Below, piece by piece: positions 1 to 7,465 of a DNA stretch of 56,738 nt. Position numbers and translations under genes: made by a program. Within the stretch, counting starts at the first letter, position 1. Each line of letters starts with the position of its first letter. Below the pieces are notes generated by a model. The model worked only from the letters and a program-made list of their open reading frames with translations. It did not search any database and had not been told where the DNA came from. This stretch comes from Microcoleus sp. FACHB-DQ6 (GTDB lineage: Bacteria; Cyanobacteriota; Cyanobacteriia; Cyanobacteriales; Microcoleaceae): contig JACJNV010000400.1 in assembly GCA_014695175.1 (NCBI GenBank), positions 1-56,738 of the forward strand, given 5' to 3'.

Positions 1-121
1 GGGTGATGCAAGGCTTTTGTACTATTTTACCTGTTTATCTTGCACACTTTCCTTGATCGGACGATCGCATAACCAAGCCGTGTAACCTTTCTGCACTTAT
101 CCAGCAAGCCCTAAATACTTC

Positions 122-1207
122 TTGCCCCAGGAGTATTTAGACTTGCAAAATCACTATGCAGGCGACGGTGCAGATTTGCGTATTTGGCGCGGGACTGGAA
201 GTGTTCACCCGGAACTTTTGGAGTTCATGCAGAAGGGTGAAACTGGTAAAATGCCGCGGCTGTTTCACCATTTGTGGCACGATCGCATTAACATGGAATT
301 TGCCGAAGAGTGCATGAGGTCAATGCTTTGGCACCGGGGCTTGTACGTGCCGACCAATCAATTCGATCCTTATTTGGACAGTGACGAATATAAGGCTAAT
401 GCCGATCGGGCAATTAAAGCTTACTTCAAAAAAAACCCGTTCATGCTGGGACTTCACAAAGCATTTCCAGAAATGTTTTTAGAACAGTGCCGCCAAATGT
501 CTTATTACAGCAATCTCGGTTTATTCTGGGAAGTCATGGCGCCGGTGTTTTTTGAGGTTTCCGACTTGTACGACGAAGGGAAAATTACGACAGTCCCGCA
601 GGCGATGGATTTCCTAGTAAATGGCATATTTGCGATCGCCGGACGCCCGATTTACCACCACGTTCAAATCGACGGCGAAACCTACGAAATCATCCCGAAA
701 TCTAAAGGTTTCACTTGGCTTTACGAAGCAGCGTTACCTTACGTGGAAGCTGTATTTTATCGCACTTCGCCCTTCCGAGGCACCAAATCTTACAACGCTC
801 AAGCTAAGGAAGTTCCTGACGATCAAAAAGACTTCCACTACGGAGTTTTGTATGCAGACAAATTCCCGGTAGGTACGGCGGGGATTCCGCCGACTTTGCT
901 AGCACAAGATATGCTGCATTTCCTGCCACCTTATTTGATGGATTTCTACAAACAGCGCTGTCGCGGCGAAGATGATATCCTCAATCAAATTGGGGTAACA
1001 TTTCAGCGATCGATGTACTGCGTAACTTCGGCGGTGATTCAAGCTTTGCGGACTGCTCTTTTGTATCCTTTAGATGACCCGAATCCCAAGCATTTGAAGG
1101 CAAATCGGGCTTTCTTTGAGGCTCAGATCGATCGCTTCTGCCGCCCGGAATACGGCATGAAATATGCTGCGAAGTTGAAGAATATTCAGACTTCGGATTA
1201 TAGGTAG
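122..1207 (+). CDS. CO2 hydration protein (CupA/CupB, ChpX/ChpY family), 5' end apparently missing
   Basis: The product is the hydration subunit of a specialised NDH-1 CO2-uptake complex on the thylakoid membrane, thought to convert CO2 to bicarbonate. The sequence is recognisable over its whole length, with blocks such as LDLQNHYAGDGADLRIWRG near the start, HHLWHDRINMEFAEECM, CRQMSYYSNLGLFWEVMAP and VTSAVIQALRTALLYPLDDP. The reading frame is open only from base 86 (stop at 83-85). It has no ATG before about residue 36, and the TTG at 122 lacks a Shine-Dalgarno sequence. Family members as I remember them carry some 60-80 further N-terminal residues, and none of the three frames over bases 1-85 gives a convincing match. 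The gene therefore looks truncated or frameshifted. No cupS or ndhF/ndhD partner is visible, so CupA and CupB cannot be separated here. Confidence 0.85.
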   Translation: MPQEYLDLQNHYAGDGADLRIWRGTGSVHPELLEFMQKGETGKMPRLFHHLWHDRINMEFAEECMRSMLWHRGLYVPTNQFDPYLDSDEYKANADRAIKAYFKKNPFMLGLHKAFPEMFLEQCRQMSYYSNLGLFWEVMAPVFFEVSDLYDEGKITTVPQAMDFLVNGIFAIAGRPIYHHVQIDGETYEIIPKSKGFTWLYEAALPYVEAVFYRTSPFRGTKSYNAQAKEVPDDQKDFHYGVLYADKFPVGTAGIPPTLLAQDMLHFLPPYLMDFYKQRCRGEDDILNQIGVTFQRSMYCVTSAVIQALRTALLYPLDDPNPKHLKANRAFFEAQIDRFCRPEYGMKYAAKLKNIQTSDYR

Positions 1208-1518
1208 TCATCGGGCATTGGGAATGGGGCATCGGGCATCGGGAATTTGTTATTGCAAAAACTCCTAAGCTGTTCGGCATTTAAAAGACGATAGTATGGT
1301 GCGTCAGTACAGAAGTGTTTCCCGCATAAGCGCGTCAGTGTTCACTCCTGACGCACCCTACAAGCCTCGTTAGTGGTTTAAATGCTCCACAGCTTAATGA
1401 TTACCGATTACTATGCCCCATCCGATTTTAGATTAAAATTACCAATTGATCTAAAATGTAAAATTGTCCAATGTCCAATGCCCGATGCCCGATGCCCGAT
1501 GCCCCTTCCCCAATAACT
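1208..1518. other. Intergenic spacer with GCCCGAT heptamer repeats
   Basis: No gene is visible in this 311-base gap. It contains GGGCATCGGGCAT-type direct repeats at about 1209-1245. At 1480-1504 there are three head-to-tail copies of the heptamer GCCCGAT plus a partial fourth. The heptamer run lies in frame ahead of the next gene and could be mistaken for its N-terminus. Confidence 0.6.
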
Positions 1519-1725
1519 ATGGACAGCAAAGATCTAGCCAAATATATCGAAGCAAAGGACGGGATTTCCAAACCTTGGCTGTTGGTGCAACTGCGGCTGA
1601 AAAAATTGCAAGAAAGGCGATCGGAGATTTCTGCTGAAGAGTATATGACAGAACTTACAGACATTCACAAAGATTTAATGAATCTGGGGGAATGGTGGCT
1701 GGGCATCGAAGATGAGGTGTTCTAG
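1519..1725 (+). CDS. Small conserved hypothetical protein (68 aa)
   Basis: This is a short soluble, charged protein beginning MDSKDLAKYIEAKDGISKP and ending in an acidic stretch with a WWLGIEDEVF tail. It looks mostly helical, and I recognise no catalytic motif. I chose the ATG at 1519 rather than 1471, because the intervening codons consist of the GCCCGAT heptamer repeat. Its 3' end overlaps the convergent hicB end by 4 bases. I have seen similar small proteins in filamentous cyanobacteria but cannot name a function. Confidence 0.6.
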   Translation: MDSKDLAKYIEAKDGISKPWLLVQLRLKKLQERRSEISAEEYMTELTDIHKDLMNLGEWWLGIEDEVF

Positions 1726-1940
1726 GCGATTTGAAGAATGCTAGGTGCGGGGATGGGTTCACCTTCTTCCTGCCAAGCTTCTAGATACATTTCGAGCACT
1801 TCTTCACCATGTCGGATGGCTTCTTCGCGGGTTTTGCCGTGGGTACAGGGCATGACAACGCGCTCGGCAAACTCTGGAATCGTCACGAGGAAAAGTTGAT
1901 CCTCGTCAGACCATTGGACGATCATACTGTATCGATTCAT
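1722..1940 (-). CDS. hicB: HicB-family antitoxin
   Basis: The 72-residue product has the HicB fold signature of a partial RNase H-like domain. It starts with an ExxYxV-like strand (MNRYSMIVQWSDEDQLFLVT), followed by IPEFAERVVMPCTHGKTREEAIRHGEEVLEMYLE. HicB antitoxins bind and neutralise the HicA mRNA interferase and may repress their own operon. It overlaps the stop of the upstream hicA (ATGA overlap at 1937-1940), the usual HicA-HicB order. The partner toxin is frameshifted, so this antitoxin is probably an orphan in function. Confidence 0.85.
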   Translation of the reverse strand: MNRYSMIVQWSDEDQLFLVTIPEFAERVVMPCTHGKTREEAIRHGEEVLEMYLEAWQEEGEPIPAPSILQIA

Positions 1941-2157
1941 GAATCTTCCTCCTTTAATTCGTCGAGTTCGGCTAACAATATTGCCAACTGCTTCTCTAAA
2001 TAGCGTGGCACATCATCTCCGTCTTTGCCTGGAATTGTTAATGTCTTCCCAATCAAAGGATGCTGCCATCTCTCATGGCTGCCTTTTCCGCGTTTTGGCA
2101 AATAAATAAAGCCCTCACGGTAATCTGAGCTTTTAACTCGCGAATTTTTCTAGGCAT
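1937..2157 (-). pseudogene. hicA: hicA mRNA interferase toxin, frameshifted
   Basis: Read from the ATG at 2157 the sequence gives MPRKIRELKAQ, a normal HicA start, and then leaves frame. The rest of the protein continues in another frame as GFIYLPKRGKGSHERWQHP, IGKTLTIPGKDGDDVP and RYLEKQLAILLAELDEL, up to the TGA at 1937-1939. This includes the conserved GSH motif whose His is catalytic in the family. The span is 221 bases, not a multiple of three, and the frame change falls near 2120-2125. No good start codon precedes the second segment in its own frame. The toxin is therefore probably inactive, unless the change is a sequencing error. Confidence 0.75.
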
Positions 2158-2255
2158 GGTGATTGTCCATTTTCTACCTCCATTTTCTCACTTAGCCATT
2201 TATTTTAATTTTTCCTTGGCCCCTTCTCGCAGTTGGTTGCCGGGGCGATCGCACT

Positions 2256-2726
2256 TTAAAATTTTTCCATCAAATCTTTTTCTTGAGCATAAACATCTCG
2301 TAGCTGTTGCAGCGCCGCCCCAGAAATGACCGATTTAACAGTAGCTACCAGTTGGCCCCACTCCAGCAAGCTGTCAACTGAAACAGCTTTTTTGAACTTG
2401 TACGTGTAGAATTTAGTCCAAAATGCAGGTGCTTGCTTGCTTTTCCAGCGTTTGTACCATCTGCCAAAATCTTGATGTGCGATCGGCTTTACTTCTAAAA
2501 TAGGGGGAAAATCGGCGTAGCTGACAAACCGGCTGATGCCTTTGGCGTGCACGTACACCATGTAGCGACAGCATTCTATGCGGTAAATCTCGTCTGCTGC
2601 GATATTGAACAGGAGTGCAACTGTTTCTTCGGTAACGAATCTCGCCAGCGGATGCAGGATTGGAGATTTATGAATTATTCTGGATTCTGCGATCGTTCGC
2701 GATTTTGCCGGAGTTTCTGATATCAT
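2256..2726 (-). CDS. Hypothetical protein (156 aa)
   Basis: I do not recognise this protein. It is basic and aromatic-rich (a run of W/F/Y/K around FGRWYKRWKSKQAPAFWTKFYTYKFKKA). It has a hydrophobic-charged alternating N-terminal half (RFVTEETVALLFNIAADEIYRIECC), no signal peptide and no membrane segment. Residues 1-20 may be an overlong start; the next in-frame ATG is far inside, so the first is kept. It is transcribed divergently from the XRE pair and stands alone. The length and conserved-looking aromatic residues suggest a real gene of accessory character. Confidence 0.55.
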   Translation of the reverse strand: MISETPAKSRTIAESRIIHKSPILHPLARFVTEETVALLFNIAADEIYRIECCRYMVYVHAKGISRFVSYADFPPILEVKPIAHQDFGRWYKRWKSKQAPAFWTKFYTYKFKKAVSVDSLLEWGQLVATVKSVISGAALQQLRDVYAQEKDLMEKF

Positions 2727-2779
2727 AATAGACGCATCTCTTGATTGTAGGTGTGTACATCTTTTTGTTGTAGATGTGC

Positions 2780-2800
2780 AGGACAGAGATTATCTGTCCT
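2780..2800. repeat. Perfect 8-bp inverted repeat
   Basis: AGGACAGA and TCTGTCCT are separated by five bases in the divergent intergenic region between the 156-aa gene and the first XRE gene. It could be an operator for one of the two XRE proteins or a small hairpin. The position favours an operator, but this is inference. Confidence 0.35.
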
Positions 2801-2816
2801 GATGAGGTTTAATAGA

Positions 2817-2860
2817 CGATCGCCCCTTAGTTTTCCAGGCCGGGGGGCGATCGGCTTTTT
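2817..2860 (+). terminator. HIP1-based hairpin with T run
   Basis: CGATCGCCCC (2817-2826) pairs perfectly with GGGGCGATCG (2844-2853) and is followed by GCTTTTT. This is the first of three related elements that flank the two XRE genes. It has the form of a rho-independent terminator and probably stops transcription entering from the left. Confidence 0.5.
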
Positions 2861-2902
2861 AGATAAATTTATTCTAAGGTGTTATAGCACCCATTGTCAA
2901 GC

Positions 2903-3115
2903 ATGGGTTTAGTAAGAATTAAAGTCAGAGAACTAGCAGCAGAGAAAGGCTGGACATTCAAGGAAGTTTCAGAACGTTCTGGGGTGGTATACAACACGGT
3001 TAAGCATTATGCTCGCTGTCCAGGGCTGACAACGGTTGACTTTACTTTGCTCCTGAAATTAGCTCGGACTTTTGATGTGATGATTGAGGATTTGGTTGAG
3101 GTTTTGGAGGAATAG
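2903..3115 (+). CDS. Small XRE-family HTH regulator, copy 1
   Basis: This is a 70-residue single-domain Cro/CI-type DNA-binding protein. The helix-turn-helix lies around residues 12-45 (GWTFKEVSERSGVVYNTVKHYAR) and is followed by a C-terminal helix set (LLLKLARTFDVMIEDLVEVL). The ATG at 2903 is used. An in-frame TTG at 2894 gives three more residues and lies closer to an AAGGTG sequence, so it is an alternative. A second copy follows exactly 300 bases downstream, so the unit including its spacer was duplicated in tandem. The target is unknown; autoregulation is likely for such small regulators. Confidence 0.75.
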   Translation: MGLVRIKVRELAAEKGWTFKEVSERSGVVYNTVKHYARCPGLTTVDFTLLLKLARTFDVMIEDLVEVLEE

Positions 3116-3117
3116 GT

Positions 3118-3159
3118 CGATCGCCCTTAAGTTGTCTAGACCGGGGACGATCGCTTTTT
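3118..3159 (+). terminator. Terminator-like hairpin between the XRE copies
   Basis: CGATCG plus CCC (3118-3126) can pair with GGG and CGATCG around 3143-3153, with a small bulge, and is followed by CTTTTTC. It begins four bases after the stop region of XRE copy 1 and is a diverged copy of the element at 2817-2860. Confidence 0.5.
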
Positions 3160-3202
3160 CAGATTTAATTATCTTAAAACGCAACTGCATTATTTGTCAA
3201 GT

Positions 3203-3415
3203 ATGGGTTTAGTCAGAGTTAAAGTGCGAGAGCTAGCGGCCGAGAGGGGCTGGACATTCAAGGAGGTGGCTGAGCGATCGGGCGTGATCTATAGCACCAT
3301 AACCAGCTATGCTCGTCGTTCAGAAATATCAATGGTTGACTTTACCGCCCTGTACAAGTTAGCGCGGGCCTTTGATGTGATGATTGAGGACTTGGTGGAG
3401 ATTATTGAGGAATAG
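3203..3415 (+). CDS. Small XRE-family HTH regulator, copy 2
   Basis: This is a paralogue of the preceding gene, with the same length and nearly the same N- and C-termini (GLVRVKVRELAAERGWTFKE; FDVMIEDLVE). The recognition-helix region differs (GVIYSTITSYARRSEIS against GVVYNTVKHYARCPGLT). That pattern suggests duplication followed by change in DNA specificity. The ATG at 3203 is used, with TTG at 3194 in frame upstream as in copy 1. I see no strong ribosome binding site. A terminator-like HIP1 hairpin follows immediately. Confidence 0.75.
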   Translation: MGLVRVKVRELAAERGWTFKEVAERSGVIYSTITSYARRSEISMVDFTALYKLARAFDVMIEDLVEIIEE

Positions 3416-3417
3416 GT

Positions 3418-3460
3418 CGATCGGCGTTAAGTTGTCTAGACTGCGGGCGATCGCTTTTTT
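3418..3460 (+). terminator. Third HIP1 terminator-like element
   Basis: CGATCG (3418-3423) and GGGCGATCG (3445-3453) flank the same TTAAGTTGTCTAGAC core as the element after copy 1, and CTTTTTT follows. The stem is weaker than in the first element because of GCG against GGG. Confidence 0.4.
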
Positions 3461-3570
3461 GTATTTTTTACACTATAGCACGATTAACTGTACTTACTCA
3501 AACATTATTGTACTTAATCGGATTGAGGATGGTAACATCAAGGAAAGTTATTAATCGTTGATTATTCTTC

Positions 3571-3765
3571 GTGGCTAAAACTAATACTGCGATCGCGGTC
3601 AGTTCTGTGATTAAGGAAGTCATTCAAAAACAAGCGCTAGCGACCAGACTAACCCAGAAGGAAGTCGTGTACTTGGGAATGCTGGCAATTGATGCACTCG
3701 ACGAGGAAAGCCGCCAAGAGTTGGCAGATAAGGTGCATCAGATGCAGATGAAGGGCGAGATTTGA
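3571..3765 (+). CDS. Small hypothetical protein (64 aa), GTG start
   Basis: The product is short, soluble and helical: residues 1-30 are alanine/valine/lysine-rich and the C-terminal half is acidic (AIDALDEESRQELADKV). The shape resembles a small antitoxin or DNA-binding accessory protein, but I cannot assign a family. The start is a GTG without a clear ribosome binding site. No toxin-like gene follows directly. Confidence 0.45.
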   Translation: MAKTNTAIAVSSVIKEVIQKQALATRLTQKEVVYLGMLAIDALDEESRQELADKVHQMQMKGEI

Positions 3766-3803
3766 AGCTGAAGAAAACCAGGTCAACAGTTTCATCTTTA
3801 CCG

Positions 3804-3929
3804 CTAAAAGCGACTAAACTTTACCCAAGGTCGATCGGCTTTGGATGTCACATCAACAATCTCGGCTTGAGAATATTGCTTGCGTATCACCTCAATTTTC
3901 TTTCTTTTGCTTCCAACATAGAGTTGCAT
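3804..3929 (-). pseudogene. 41-aa remnant beginning MQLYVGSKRKKIE
   Basis: The minus-strand frame reads MQLYVGSKRKKIEVIRKQY..AEIVDVTSKADRPWVKFSRF and stops at 3804. The opening resembles the N-terminus of a longer conserved hypothetical family of cyanobacteria (memory, not a search), in which the sequence continues well past the PWVKFS motif. Here it ends at a TAG, with no recognisable continuation. I read it as a decayed fragment; a genuine short peptide is the alternative. Confidence 0.35.
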
Positions 3930-4040
3930 AGTCAATTGGGCGATCGAGTAAATCCACCATAGCAAAAAGGGCGATATCGACTTCTTGCTTGTTTATTCGG
4001 CAATCCGTTTCGGTGCAGCGCGGTTGTTGGGATGCTGGGG

Positions 4041-4580
4041 CTACCTCGGTGCTTTACGCCAACCATTGGCGATCGCCTCTGACTCTGTGCAAAACCATCT
4101 CTCACCGCTAGCTGGCTCGATAACTGTTGATTCGTAATCTTCCATGCCTCGAAGGTGATAAACCTTATTGCCTGTATCGATCGAGATGTTGCCTTTGATA
4201 GTACATCCTGGTTTTGCGATGGATGTAATTGGAGAGGGAGAACGACTTCGACTCAACTGCATTGTAAAAAGCACAATGACAGCCAGAATCCCAATACCCA
4301 CAACTGTTTTGAGTAGACCGGGTTTCTTTGGTTTCTGCTTTGTTGGCTCATGTCGAGGTGCAACACCTTGAATTGAGGCTCTAGTGGCACGTACCTTCCC
4401 GTCTGTTTCAGCAACTGGCTCGTACAAAATCGTATCTCCGACTTTTGGGCGGCGACTTGCTCCCTTAAGCGCACTGATATGCAAGAAAACTTCTTTACTG
4501 CCATCATCCGGTTTAATGAAGCCAAACCCCCGATCGTCTTTCCAGGTTGTCAGTTGCCCTTTATTCAGAACAGGTTTCAT
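4041..4580 (-). CDS. Cold-shock domain / membrane / sunset domain protein
   Basis: The 179-residue protein has three parts. Residues 6-72 form a cold-shock domain with RNP1 (GFGFIKP, 18-24) and RNP2 (VFLHIS, 31-36), a nucleic-acid-binding OB fold. Residues 90-107 form one hydrophobic membrane segment. Residues 125-176 match a sunset domain (CTIKGNIS..GNKVYHLRGMEDY...GERWFCTESEAIANGWRKA). An arrangement with a membrane segment after the OB fold would hold an RNA-binding domain at the membrane. The gene follows a 68- to 91-residue gene by 12 bases and is probably co-transcribed with it. Its exact role is unknown. Confidence 0.75.
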   Translation of the reverse strand: MKPVLNKGQLTTWKDDRGFGFIKPDDGSKEVFLHISALKGASRRPKVGDTILYEPVAETDGKVRATRASIQGVAPRHEPTKQKPKKPGLLKTVVGIGILAVIVLFTMQLSRSRSPSPITSIAKPGCTIKGNISIDTGNKVYHLRGMEDYESTVIEPASGERWFCTESEAIANGWRKAPR

Positions 4581-4592
4581 AAAATCGCACTT

Positions 4593-4799
4593 TTATTCCT
4601 GCTTAACAGACTCAGCCAATCGCTTCGCCTTCTCTCGCCGATGAACATTAATCGCACTGTTGCGAATATCAGCCTCTACCATAGCAATTAGTTCATCTAA
4701 ACTGAGAGTTAGAGCGTCAAGTCGTTGACAGACACCTAGAAGATTTCTCATAGTATTTTGGATTACTTCACGATCGGGGAGTTTGGGTGTTTCACTCAT
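4593..4799 (-). CDS. Small helical hypothetical protein upstream of the cold-shock gene
   Basis: The product has about 68 residues from the ATG at 4799 (MSETPKLPDREVIQNTMRNL). An in-frame ATG at 4868 would add 23 basic residues of poor quality. It is predicted to be all-helical, with a heptad-like pattern in the middle (LGVCQRLDALTLSLDELIAM), possibly a short coiled coil. It lies 12 bases before the cold-shock/sunset gene on the same strand, so the pair is likely one transcript. I recognise no family. Confidence 0.5.
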   Translation of the reverse strand: MSETPKLPDREVIQNTMRNLLGVCQRLDALTLSLDELIAMVEADIRNSAINVHRREKAKRLAESVKQE

Positions 4800-5063
4800 G
4801 GCAGGTGAAAATCCCTTTTGGCTTCCCGGATAGTGGCTTCGCATCGGCGTCAGCTTGTGCTTGCTCAATTGTTTGAGCTAGTAAATTCAGCATAGCAGAA
4901 GAAGCTGTTGGCTGTGATTCAGAAATCGGCAGCAGCAATGTGTAAAACCGAGAGTAAGGATTTCTTAATACTGGCTATTGTTTCCTGCTGTAACTTCGCC
5001 ATAAAGCTGTAACTTCGCCATAAAAAAAATATTCTTCACTTTCAATCCTCAACCAACATACCT
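4800..5063. other. Spacer with a 19-bp tandem direct repeat
   Basis: No convincing gene is present. A short minus-strand open frame over about 4795-4975 lacks a usable start. Two adjacent identical copies of GCTGTAACTTCGCCATAAA occupy 4987-5005 and 5006-5024, just past the end of the psaB transcription unit. Confidence 0.55.
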
Positions 5064-5097
5064 AAAAAAATCCCCCGCTAGAAGGCGGGGGATTTTA
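5064..5097 (-). terminator. psaB terminator
   Basis: CCCCCGC (5072-5078) and GCGGGGG (5085-5091) form a perfect GC-rich stem with a six-base loop. On the minus strand it is followed by ATTTTTTT. It sits about 30 bases after the psaB stop, so it is a strong rho-independent terminator for psaAB. Confidence 0.8.
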
Positions 5098-5126
5098 GTT
5101 AATTACCTAGAAACCAGAGTTCAGAG

Positions 5127-7355
5127 TTACCCGAATTTCCCGGCCGTCGAGGCAATTACAAAGGCGGCGTAAGTGAGGATGTATCCCACAGTAAAGTGAG
5201 CTAAACCAACAACGCGACCTTGGATGATGGACAAAGCAACAGGCTTGTCTTTCCAGCGAACCAAGTTAGCCAAAGGAGTGCGCTCGTGAGCCCAAACCAA
5301 AGTCTCGATCAACTCTTGCCAGTAACCTCTCCAAGAGATCAGGAACATGAAACCAGTTGCCCAAACAAGGTGTCCGAATAAGAACATCCAAGACCAGACA
5401 GACAAGTTGTTAGTACCATACGGGTTGTAACCGTTGATCAACTGAGCGGAATACAGCCAGAGGTAATCGCGGAACCAGCCCATCAGGTAGGTAGAAGACT
5501 CATTGAACTGAGCCACGTTACCTTGCCAGATGCCCAGGTGCTTCCAGTGCCAGTAGAACGTTACCCAACCCAGGGTGTTCAGCATCCAGAACATCGCCAG
5601 GAAGAAAGAGTCCCAAGCAGAGATGTCGCAAGTACCGCCGCGGCCGGGGCCGTCGCAAGGGAAAGCATAACCGAAGTCTTTCTTGTCCGGCATCAGCTTA
5701 GTACCGCGTGCATCCAGAGCTCCCTTGACCAAGATCAAGGTGGTGGTGTGCAAGCCTAGTGCGATCGCGTGGTGAACCAAGAAATCGCCAGGTCCGATCG
5801 CCAAGAACAGAGAATTAGTACCGTTGTTAATCCCGTCTAACCAGCCTGGGAGCCACACGTTAGCATAGTTCGGCCAAGCGGTAGAAGCAAGGCTGTCAGG
5901 GTTAGACAACAGCACGTCCATGCCGTAGAGAGCTTTTCCGTGGGCAGCTTGGATGAACTGTGCGAACACTGGTTCAATCAAGATTTGCTTTTCAGGAGTA
6001 CCGAAAGCAACTACCACGTCATTGTGAACGTACAGACCGAGAGTGTGGAAGCCCAAGAACAGCGACACCCAGCTCAAGTGAGAGATAATCGCTTCTTTGT
6101 GCTGCAACACGCGATCGAGCACGTTGCCTTTGTTTGCTTCAGGATCGTAGTCCCGCACCAAGAAGATAGCTCCGTGGGCGAAAGCGCCGACCATGATGAA
6201 TCCAGCAATGTACTGGTGGTGGGTATACAGCGCAGCCTGAGTCGTGAAGTCCTTCGCCATGAAAGCGTAGGGAGGCATCGCGTACATATGCTGTGCTACC
6301 AGGGAGGTGATCACGCCCAAAGCAGCGAGGTGAATTCCCAGTTGGAAGTGCAGCGAGTTGTTGTAGGTTTCGTACAAGCCTTGGTGAGGCAAGTTGAACT
6401 GCCCTTCACTCTTGCCGCCGACCAAACCAGCCTTAGAATCCAACATCTCTTTGATGCTGTGACCGATACCGAAGTTAGTCCGGTACATATGACCGGCAAC
6501 GATAAACAGAACTGCGATCGCCAAGTGGTGGTGAGCGATGTCTGTCAGCCACAGGGATTCTGTTTGAGGGTGGAAGCCACCCAAGAAAGTCAGAATTGCG
6601 GTTCCAGCGCCTTCGGAAGTACCGAAGACATGGTTCGGTGCATCTGGGTTCTCGGCGTATACGCTCCAGTTACCAGTGAAGAACGGAGCCAAACCTGCCG
6701 GGTGAGGCGGGGTAGACAAGAAGTTTTCCCAACCTACGTGCTGTCCGCGAGATTCGGGGATAGCAACGTGAACCATGTGACCAGTCCAAGCCAAAGAGCT
6801 GACACCGAACAAACCAGCCAAGTGGTGGTTGAGGCGAGATTCAGCATTTTTAAACCAAGACAAGCTGGGGCGGTACTTGGGCTGGAGGTGCAACCAACCT
6901 GCGAACAGGAAGACAGCCGCCAGTAGTAGCAAGAAGATAGCTCCTTGATACAGGTCAGCGTTTGTCCGAATCCCTTGAGTGAACCACCAATGGTAGACAC
7001 CGGAGTAAGAGATGTCTACTGGGTTAGAAGCGCCCCCTTGAGTGAAAGCTTCTACTGCAGGAGCGCCGAATTGGGGGTCCCAAATCGCGTGAGCGATCGG
7101 GCGGACGTTTAGGGGGTCTTTAATCCACTGTTCAAAGTTACCTTGCCATGCTACGTGGAACAGGCTGCCCGAAGTCCACAAGAAAATGATTGCTATGTGG
7201 CCGAAGTGAGAAGCAAAAATCTTTTGGTAAAGATTTTCTTCCGTCATGCCATCGTGGCTTTCAAAGTCGTGTGCTGTGGCAATCCCGTACCAGATCCGCC
7301 GTGTGGTCGGGTCTTGGGCAAGGTCTTGGCTAAATTTTGGAAATTTCGTTGCCAT
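5127..7355 (-). CDS. psaB: Photosystem I core protein PsaB (P700 apoprotein A2)
   Basis: This 742-residue polytopic protein is one half of the photosystem I heterodimer. It binds the P700 special pair, the A1 quinone branch and the FX iron-sulphur cluster in the thylakoid membrane. The FX motif [18 protein letters not shown] is present around residues 565-582 and supplies two of the four cysteine ligands. Many His residues in hydrophobic segments, such as [20 protein letters not shown], are chlorophyll ligands. The start [16 protein letters not shown] is the family start. The gene lies 110 bases downstream of psaA on the same strand, with a long hairpin between them, and is followed by a strong terminator. 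It looks full length. Confidence 0.99.
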   Translation of the reverse strand: MATKFPKFSQDLAQDPTTRRIWYGIATAHDFESHDGMTEENLYQKIFASHFGHIAIIFLWTSGSLFHVAWQGNFEQWIKDPLNVRPIAHAIWDPQFGAPAVEAFTQGGASNPVDISYSGVYHWWFTQGIRTNADLYQGAIFLLLLAAVFLFAGWLHLQPKYRPSLSWFKNAESRLNHHLAGLFGVSSLAWTGHMVHVAIPESRGQHVGWENFLSTPPHPAGLAPFFTGNWSVYAENPDAPNHVFGTSEGAGTAILTFLGGFHPQTESLWLTDIAHHHLAIAVLFIVAGHMYRTNFGIGHSIKEMLDSKAGLVGGKSEGQFNLPHQGLYETYNNSLHFQLGIHLAALGVITSLVAQHMYAMPPYAFMAKDFTTQAALYTHHQYIAGFIMVGAFAHGAIFLVRDYDPEANKGNVLDRVLQHKEAIISHLSWVSLFLGFHTLGLYVHNDVVVAFGTPEKQILIEPVFAQFIQAAHGKALYGMDVLLSNPDSLASTAWPNYANVWLPGWLDGINNGTNSLFLAIGPGDFLVHHAIALGLHTTTLILVKGALDARGTKLMPDKKDFGYAFPCDGPGRGGTCDISAWDSFFLAMFWMLNTLGWVTFYWHWKHLGIWQGNVAQFNESSTYLMGWFRDYLWLYSAQLINGYNPYGTNNLSVWSWMFLFGHLVWATGFMFLISWRGYWQELIETLVWAHERTPLANLVRWKDKPVALSIIQGRVVGLAHFTVGYILTYAAFVIASTAGKFG

Positions 7356-7408
7356 AAGCCTTGATTAATCCTGAATCCTGAACAAAATTGAAGGGATTCG
7401 GTTCTGAG

Positions 7409-7452
7409 TTTGGATTCTCGATTTGAGATTCCTCCCAAATCGAGAATCCAAA
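7409..7452 (-). repeat. 17-bp perfect hairpin between psaA and psaB
   Basis: Bases 7409-7425 and 7436-7452 are perfectly complementary (core GGATTCTCGATTTG / CAAATCGAGAATCC) around a ten-base loop. It begins 14 bases after the psaA stop and lies over 50 bases upstream of the psaB start. No T run follows it on the minus strand, so it is not a normal terminator. It may mark a processing or mRNA-stability site in the dicistronic transcript. Confidence 0.8.
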
Positions 7453-7465
7453 ACCTAGGGGTAGT

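Noticed and set aside
3762-3962. 66-aa open frame on the plus strand
   Set aside because: It lies opposite the minus-strand MQLYVGSKRKK remnant, has no similarity to known proteins and no ribosome binding site.
4795-4975. Minus-strand open frame of about 60 codons upstream of the cold-shock operon
   Set aside because: It has a start only near the middle (33 codons), and overlaps the next gene's start; no similarity recognised.
5940-6926. 328-aa open frame on the plus strand opposite psaB
   Set aside because: It is a shadow of psaB codons in the complementary strand: His/Gln/Val-rich, without any domain, start signal or promoter. The same applies to 7763-8749 opposite psaA.
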